A stretch of DNA of 9,220 nt from Gemmatimonadales bacterium (GTDB lineage Bacteria; Gemmatimonadota; Gemmatimonadetes; Gemmatimonadales; GWC2-71-9), in NCBI GenBank assembly GCA_025924275.1, contig JAICEH010000072.1:1-9220 (forward strand), read 5' to 3'. The translations under genes were made by a program, and so were the position numbers. Shown one piece after another: positions 5,663-9,220 of this stretch. The notes beneath the pieces are model-generated. The model searched no databases. It had not been told where the DNA came from and saw nothing but the letters and a program-made list of their open reading frames with translations. Positions within the stretch are counted from its first letter, which is position 1. Every line of letters starts with the position of its first letter.

Positions 5663-7772
5663 CCCCGCCCTCACGTTCGCGTTCACGGGATTGATGACTT
5701 CGACCCTTTCCGCACAGGCGCCGGTGCCGCCCGAGGCGCCGCGCCGTCCGCAGGTCACCGAGTTGCACGGGGAGCGCCGCGAGGACCCGTGGGCCTGGCT
5801 CCGGCACCGCGACGACCCCGAGGTGATCCGCTACCTGGAGGCGGAGAACGCCTACACGGCGGCGATGACGGCCCACACCGCCGGCCTCCGCGAGCGGCTC
5901 TACCGGGAGATGCTCGGCCGGATCCAGGAGACCGACCTCGGCGTCCCGGTCCGGCGCGGGGAGTGGTTCTACTACTCCCGCACCGAGGAAGGAAAGGCCT
6001 ACCCCATCCACGCCCGCAAGCGTGGCGGCCTCGAGGCCCCGGAGGAGGTCATCCTGGACCAGAACGCGGAGGCCGAGGGGCAGAAGTACTTCCAGCTGGG
6101 CGGGCTGGAGGTGAGCCCGGATCACCGCTACCTCGCGGTGCTGGTGGACACCAACGGCTACGAGGACTTCGAGCTCCGCATCCGGGACCTGGGCACCGGC
6201 GCCTGGCTGCCGGAGCGGATCGGGCCGCTCGGCTTCGGGCTGGCCTGGGCCAGCGACAGCCAGACGGTGTTCTACGCCACCACCGACTCTGCCAAGCGGT
6301 CCGACCGCGCCTGGCGCCACCGGATCGGCACCGACCGGAGCGCCGACGTCGAGACCTACCACGAGCCCGACGTGCTCTTCAACCTGCACCTCGAGCGGGC
6401 CCGGAGCGGCGACTTCGTCTTCCTCACCAGCAGCAGCTTCACCTCGGCCGAGGTGCGGGTGGTGGACGCGCACCGGCCCGACGCCCCGCCGCGGCTGGTG
6501 ATCCCGCGCCGGCCCGGCATCGAGGTGGCCATCGACCACCAGGGCGACCGCTTCCTCGTCCTGTCCAACGAGGGGGCCCGGAACTTCGCCCTCTGGTCGG
6601 CGCCGGTGGCCGCCCCGGCGCGCGCCAACTGGACGCCCTGGCTGCCGCACCGCGAGGAGGTGTTCGTCGAGAGCTTCGAGGTGTTCCGCGGCTGGCTCGT
6701 GGTGGAGGAGCGGCACGAGGGGCTCCGGCGGCTCCGGGTCGAGCGGACCGCGGACCGCGCGGTCCACTACGTCGAGTTCCCCGAGCCGGCGTACGGCGTC
6801 TTCCCCGGCCCCAATCCCGAGTACGACACCGGGACCCTCCGCTTCACCTACACCTCGCCCATCACCCCGCCCAGCGTCTTCGACTACGACCTGGAGCGGC
6901 GCACCCGGGAGCTCAGGAAGGAGGAGCCGGTCCTCGGCGGCTACGACCGGACGCAGTACGAGGTGGAGCGCCTGATGGTCCCGGTGCGGGACGGTGTCCG
7001 GGTGCCGGTGTCGCTGGTGCGGCGGAAGCCGTTCGCGCGCGACGGGTCGCGGCCCCTCCTCCTCTACGGCTACGGCTCCTACGGCTACACCCTGGAGCCG
7101 ACCTTCAGCTCCGCCCGGCTCTCGCTCCTCGACCGCGGCTTCACCTGGGCCATCGCCCACGTGCGCGGCGGGCAGGAGATGGGGCGCGCCTGGTACGACG
7201 ACGGCAAGATGCTGAACAAGCTCAACACCTTCCACGACTTCGTGGACGTGGCGGCGCACCTGGTGCGGGAGCGGTACACCGCCACCGACCGGATGGTGGC
7301 GAACGGCGGCAGCGCCGGCGGGCTCCTGATGGGTGCGGTGGCCAACCTGCGGCCCGACCTCTTCCGCGCCATCGTGGCGGACGTCCCGTTCGTGGACGTC
7401 ATCAACACGATGCTCGACGCCTCGATCCCGCTCACGGCGCAGGAATGGGAGCAGTGGGGCAACCCGGCGGAGCCCGGGGCGTACGAGTACATCCGGCGCT
7501 ACTCGCCCTACGACAACGTCTCGGCGCAGGCCTACCCGTGGATGCTCGTGATGAGCGGCATCAACGACCCGCGGGTGCACTACTGGGAGCCGGCCAAGTG
7601 GGTGGCCCGGCTCCGCGCCCTCAAGACCGATGCCAACCCGCTCCTCCTCCGGATGGAGATGGAGAGCGGGCACGCGGGGAGCTCGGGCCGCTACGAGCGG
7701 CTCCGGGAGCAGGCGTTCCGATACGCATTCATCCTGGACGCGGTGGGCCTGGCCACGGAGGCGGTACCGTGA
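5652..7772 (+). CDS. ptrB: Exported oligopeptidase B (S9A prolyl-oligopeptidase family)
   Basis: This serine peptidase cleaves short peptides after basic residues. The 706-residue product from TTG 5652 has a signal peptide (MRTIPALTFAFTGLMTSTLSAQ, cut before A23), so it should act outside the cytoplasm. The N-terminal part carries the family entry motif ending REDPWAWLRHRDDPEVIRYLEAEN (about 40-65), followed by a beta-propeller region to about residue 400. The alpha/beta-hydrolase domain contains YGYGSYGY, HVRGGQEMGRAWY and the nucleophile in GGSAGG (Ser554). Asp639 (SGINDPRVHYWEP) and His674 (ESGHAGSSGR) complete the triad, with the 85- and 35-residue spacings known for oligopeptidase B. Glu598 and Glu600 (QEWEQWGNP) match the acidic pair that selects Arg/Lys. 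Mature length is close to the E. coli enzyme. The stop overlaps the next gene's start (GTGA), so the two are probably translationally coupled. Confidence 0.93.
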   Translation: MRTIPALTFAFTGLMTSTLSAQAPVPPEAPRRPQVTELHGERREDPWAWLRHRDDPEVIRYLEAENAYTAAMTAHTAGLRERLYREMLGRIQETDLGVPVRRGEWFYYSRTEEGKAYPIHARKRGGLEAPEEVILDQNAEAEGQKYFQLGGLEVSPDHRYLAVLVDTNGYEDFELRIRDLGTGAWLPERIGPLGFGLAWASDSQTVFYATTDSAKRSDRAWRHRIGTDRSADVETYHEPDVLFNLHLERARSGDFVFLTSSSFTSAEVRVVDAHRPDAPPRLVIPRRPGIEVAIDHQGDRFLVLSNEGARNFALWSAPVAAPARANWTPWLPHREEVFVESFEVFRGWLVVEERHEGLRRLRVERTADRAVHYVEFPEPAYGVFPGPNPEYDTGTLRFTYTSPITPPSVFDYDLERRTRELRKEEPVLGGYDRTQYEVERLMVPVRDGVRVPVSLVRRKPFARDGSRPLLLYGYGSYGYTLEPTFSSARLSLLDRGFTWAIAHVRGGQEMGRAWYDDGKMLNKLNTFHDFVDVAAHLVRERYTATDRMVANGGSAGGLLMGAVANLRPDLFRAIVADVPFVDVINTMLDASIPLTAQEWEQWGNPAEPGAYEYIRRYSPYDNVSAQAYPWMLVMSGINDPRVHYWEPAKWVARLRALKTDANPLLLRMEMESGHAGSSGRYERLREQAFRYAFILDAVGLATEAVP
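5669..5673 (-). promoter_or_regulatory. Shine-Dalgarno TGAGG supporting the TonB receptor start
   Basis: On the - strand TGAGG stands 6 nt before the ATG at 5662. This supports that start over the upstream in-frame ATG at 5758, which would add 32 residues ahead of the signal peptide. The site lies within the signal-peptide codons of the divergent oligopeptidase gene. Confidence 0.6.
7757..7761 (+). promoter_or_regulatory. Shine-Dalgarno GGAGG for the GTG start of the class V aminotransferase gene
   Basis: A full GGAGG, 7 nt before GTG 7769, lies inside the end of the oligopeptidase gene. It decides for the GTG that overlaps the upstream stop by 4 bp rather than the internal ATG at 7871, which would lack the Tat signal. 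Confidence 0.8.
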
Positions 7773-9115
7773 AGAACTGGTCGAAGGTCGAAGGTCGAAG
7801 GTCGAGCCGGCGGGCGTTCCTCGCGGCGCTGTCGGGCGTGCCGCTGGCACCGGCGTTCGCGGCCGACGCGATGCGCCGGCTCGAGCGCGCCTCGGCCATC
7901 GCCGGCTCGCGGCCGGCGGCGGCGCTGGCCCAGGACGAGGACTACTGGGCCGAGATCCAGCGGGCCTTCGACGCCGACCGCACGCTGGTCAACCTCAACA
8001 ACGGCGGCGTGAGTCCCTGCCCCACCCACGTGCTGGAGCAGATGATCCGGGACCTCCGGTTCTCCAACGAGCTCCCGGTCGAGCACATGTGGCGGGTGCT
8101 GGAGCCGCGGCTCGAGTCGGTGCGGCGCGAGCTCGCCATCGAGTTCGGCTGTGACCCGGAGGAGATGGCCATCACCCGGAACGCCTCCGAGGCGCAGGAG
8201 ACGATGATCTTCGGGCTCGACCTGAAGCCGGGGGACGAGGTCGTCGTCAGCAACCAGAACTACCCGCGGATGCTCACTGCGTGGCGCCAGCGGGTCCGGC
8301 GGGACGGGATCGTGCTCCGGGAGGTGTCCTTCCCGGTGCCGCCGCCGTCGCGCCAGGCGGTGGTGGACCGGTTCGCCGCGGCCATCACCCCGCGCACCCG
8401 GGTGGTCGAGGTCACCCACATCACCAACCTCACCGGGCAGATCCTCCCGGTCCGCGAGCTGGTGGACCTCTGCCGGCCCAGGGGCATCGCGGTGTTCGTG
8501 GACGGGGCCCACGCCTTCGCCCACTTCCCCTTCACCCGCGACGAGCTGGGCTGCGACTACTACGGCACCAGCCTGCACAAGTGGCTCTTCGCCCCCATCG
8601 GCACCGGGTTCCTCTACGTGCGGCGGGACAAGGTTCCCGGCCTCTGGCCCTTGATGGCGGCCCCGCCGGAGATGGACGCCAACATCCGGAAGTACGAGGA
8701 GATCGGCACCCATCCCGCGGCCAACCACAATGCCATCGCGGCGGCCATCGCCTTCCACCGCGGCATCGGCGGGGAGCGGAAGGTGGCGCGGCTCCGCTGG
8801 CTGCGGGACCGCTGGGCCAAGCGGCTCCAGGCCGAGAGCGACCGGGTGAAGGTGCTCACCCCGCTCGACTCCCCCGACGCGGCGGGCATCGCGCTCTTCC
8901 ACGTGGACGGGATCAAGGGCACCGACCTGGGCGCGTGGCTGATGAGCCAGCACCGGATCGTGACGACGCCCATCGAGCACCCGGAGTTCGAGGGCATCCG
9001 GGTGACGCCGAGCGTCTACACGACGCCAGAGGAGGTGGATCGGTTCGCGGAGATGGTGGGGGTGGCGTTGAGGAAGGGGATTGCGGCGGAGGCGGCGGCT
9101 AAGGGCGGCGGCTAA
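7769..9115 (+). CDS. Tat-exported class V aminotransferase-fold PLP enzyme (isopenicillin N epimerase-like)
   Basis: This 448-residue protein starts at GTG and carries a twin-arginine signal, SRRAFLAALSG with Arg14-Arg15, probably cut after AFA (residue 31). Tat export fits an enzyme that must fold around its cofactor first. The fold-type I class V signs are LVNLNNGGVSPCP, TRNASEAQETM (phosphate-side loop), VFVDGAHAF with Asp245 (pyridine nitrogen) and His248, and SLHKW with Lys271 as the Schiff-base lysine. Arg411 in IRVTPSVYTTPEEVD probably binds the substrate carboxylate. Relatives include epimerases, cysteine desulfurases and other amino-acid lyases or transaminases, so the reaction is not fixed. 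It is coupled to the exported oligopeptidase B. A heptamer repeat lies in the codons before the twin arginines, and the C-terminal AAAKGGG and its TAA stop are encoded by decamer array D. Confidence 0.9.
   Translation: MKNWSKVEGRRSSRRAFLAALSGVPLAPAFAADAMRRLERASAIAGSRPAAALAQDEDYWAEIQRAFDADRTLVNLNNGGVSPCPTHVLEQMIRDLRFSNELPVEHMWRVLEPRLESVRRELAIEFGCDPEEMAITRNASEAQETMIFGLDLKPGDEVVVSNQNYPRMLTAWRQRVRRDGIVLREVSFPVPPPSRQAVVDRFAAAITPRTRVVEVTHITNLTGQILPVRELVDLCRPRGIAVFVDGAHAFAHFPFTRDELGCDYYGTSLHKWLFAPIGTGFLYVRRDKVPGLWPLMAAPPEMDANIRKYEEIGTHPAANHNAIAAAIAFHRGIGGERKVARLRWLRDRWAKRLQAESDRVKVLTPLDSPDAAGIALFHVDGIKGTDLGAWLMSQHRIVTTPIEHPEFEGIRVTPSVYTTPEEVDRFAEMVGVALRKGIAAEAAAKGGG
7781..7805 (+). repeat. Heptamer tandem repeat (TCGAAGG x3 plus TCGA) in the Tat signal n-region
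   Basis: Three perfect TCGAAGG copies and a partial fourth begin 12 nt after the GTG start. They encode SKVEGRRSS, directly before the twin-arginine pair. Three copies make 21 bp (7 codons); gain or loss of one copy would shift the frame. Confidence 0.9.
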
Positions 9116-9160
9116 GGGCGGCTAAGGGCGGCTAAGGGCGGCTGGGGACGGCTGGGGGCG
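9098..9160 (+). repeat. Decamer tandem array D, left half, sense to the class V aminotransferase gene
   Basis: A 13-bp unit (GCTAAGGGCGGCG) is followed by five units in 10-bp register: GCTAAGGGCG three times, GCTGGGGACG and GCTGGGGGCG. The TAA at 9113-9115 in the second unit is the stop of the upstream gene; TAA recurs in all three frames. Bases 9116-9147 fit G3N7G3N7G3N5G4. The TAA version of the unit dominates here, while TGA dominates in arrays A to C. Confidence 0.92.
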
Positions 9161-9185
9161 GCCGAGCCGCCGCAGTCCAGCCGTC
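9147..9185. other. GC-rich inverted repeat between mirrored repeat halves
   Basis: GACGGCTG (9147-9154) is the exact reverse complement of CAGCCGTC (9178-9185). Inside, GGCGGC (9157-9162) pairs with GCCGCC (9166-9171) around a CGA loop. It could fold as a hairpin with an internal bulge. It has no T-run, so a rho-independent terminator is not established, but it sits where a bidirectional terminator between convergent genes would be expected. Confidence 0.6.
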
Positions 9186-9220
9186 GCCCTCAGCCGTCGC
9201 CCTCAGCCGTCGAACTCAGC
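9178..9220 (-). repeat. Mirrored 13-bp repeat, right half of array D, runs off the window
   Basis: CAGCCGTCGCCCT occurs twice (9178-9190, 9191-9203), then CAGCCGTCGAACT (9204-9216) and CAGC at the edge. The unit is the decamer in the opposite orientation with about three extra bases. By the rule seen elsewhere in the window, a gene on the - strand should end just beyond 9220; this is a prediction. Confidence 0.85.

Noticed and set aside
5663..5758. Longer TonB receptor start at ATG 5758
   Set aside because: It would place 32 residues ahead of the signal peptide and cover the start of oligopeptidase B; the ATG at 5662 has a Shine-Dalgarno and a complete signal peptide.
3549..7850. A 4.3-kb open frame on the - strand
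   Set aside because: It is out of frame with the TonB receptor and antisense to oligopeptidase B, both of which have clear family motifs. Its translation is Arg/Gly/Val/His-rich with no recognisable domain.
1100..9115. An 8-kb uninterrupted + strand open frame crossing several genes
   Set aside because: Only its end, from 7769, is a real gene. The rest is antisense or out of frame to well-supported genes and is low-complexity Arg/Pro/Gly sequence, as expected when GC-rich codon use removes stops.
1301..9115. Beta-lactam biosynthesis cluster (acylase plus isopenicillin-N-epimerase-like enzyme)
   Set aside because: No ACV synthetase or isopenicillin N synthase is present, both families are broad, and the proteins carry export signals, which fits catabolism or uptake better.

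Overview
The window is a very GC-rich piece of a bacterial chromosome. Several features suggest a diderm of the Gemmatimonadota type or a relative: signal peptides ending in 'AAQ/SAQ', a TonB-dependent receptor, a penicillin-acylase-family enzyme, and a Tat-exported class V aminotransferase next to an S9 peptidase. This placement is an inference from style of sequence, not from a marker gene.

Layout, left to right. (1) The C-terminal 225 residues of S-adenosylhomocysteine hydrolase (ahcY, +), cut by the window edge. (2) A small four-helix-bundle gene (-), convergent with ahcY. (3) A penicillin-acylase-family Ntn hydrolase (-). (4) A TonB-dependent receptor (-), 81 bp upstream of the acylase and probably cotranscribed with it. 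(5) An exported oligopeptidase B (+), divergent from the receptor with the two start regions overlapping by 11 bp. (6) A Tat-exported class V (isopenicillin-N-epimerase-like) PLP enzyme (+), joined to the peptidase by a GTGA overlap. Genes 3 to 6 all encode exported proteins. Together they look like an envelope set for importing and trimming acylated or peptidic compounds; the substrate is unknown.

The most unusual content is repetitive. A degenerate 10-bp tandem repeat (sense consensus RCGGCTGAGG) forms arrays at four places: 681-760, 1201-1300, 3521-3570 and 9098-9160, with a mirrored half at 9178-9220. Each array is in the sense orientation of the gene that ends beside it. In all four cases that gene's stop codon (TAG, TAG, TGA, TAA) lies in or directly against the first unit, followed by GG and then CGGC. 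Three of the arrays match the canonical G-quadruplex pattern on the sense strand. A 9-bp, stop-free version of the same unit lies in frame inside the TonB receptor gene. Two unrelated short repeats, a 7/8-bp mix in the receptor gene and a heptamer in the Tat signal region, also have total lengths that are multiples of three.

No gap without a gene exceeds 300 bp; the longest, 1142-1300, is mostly array. No tRNA, rRNA, transposase or CRISPR array was seen.
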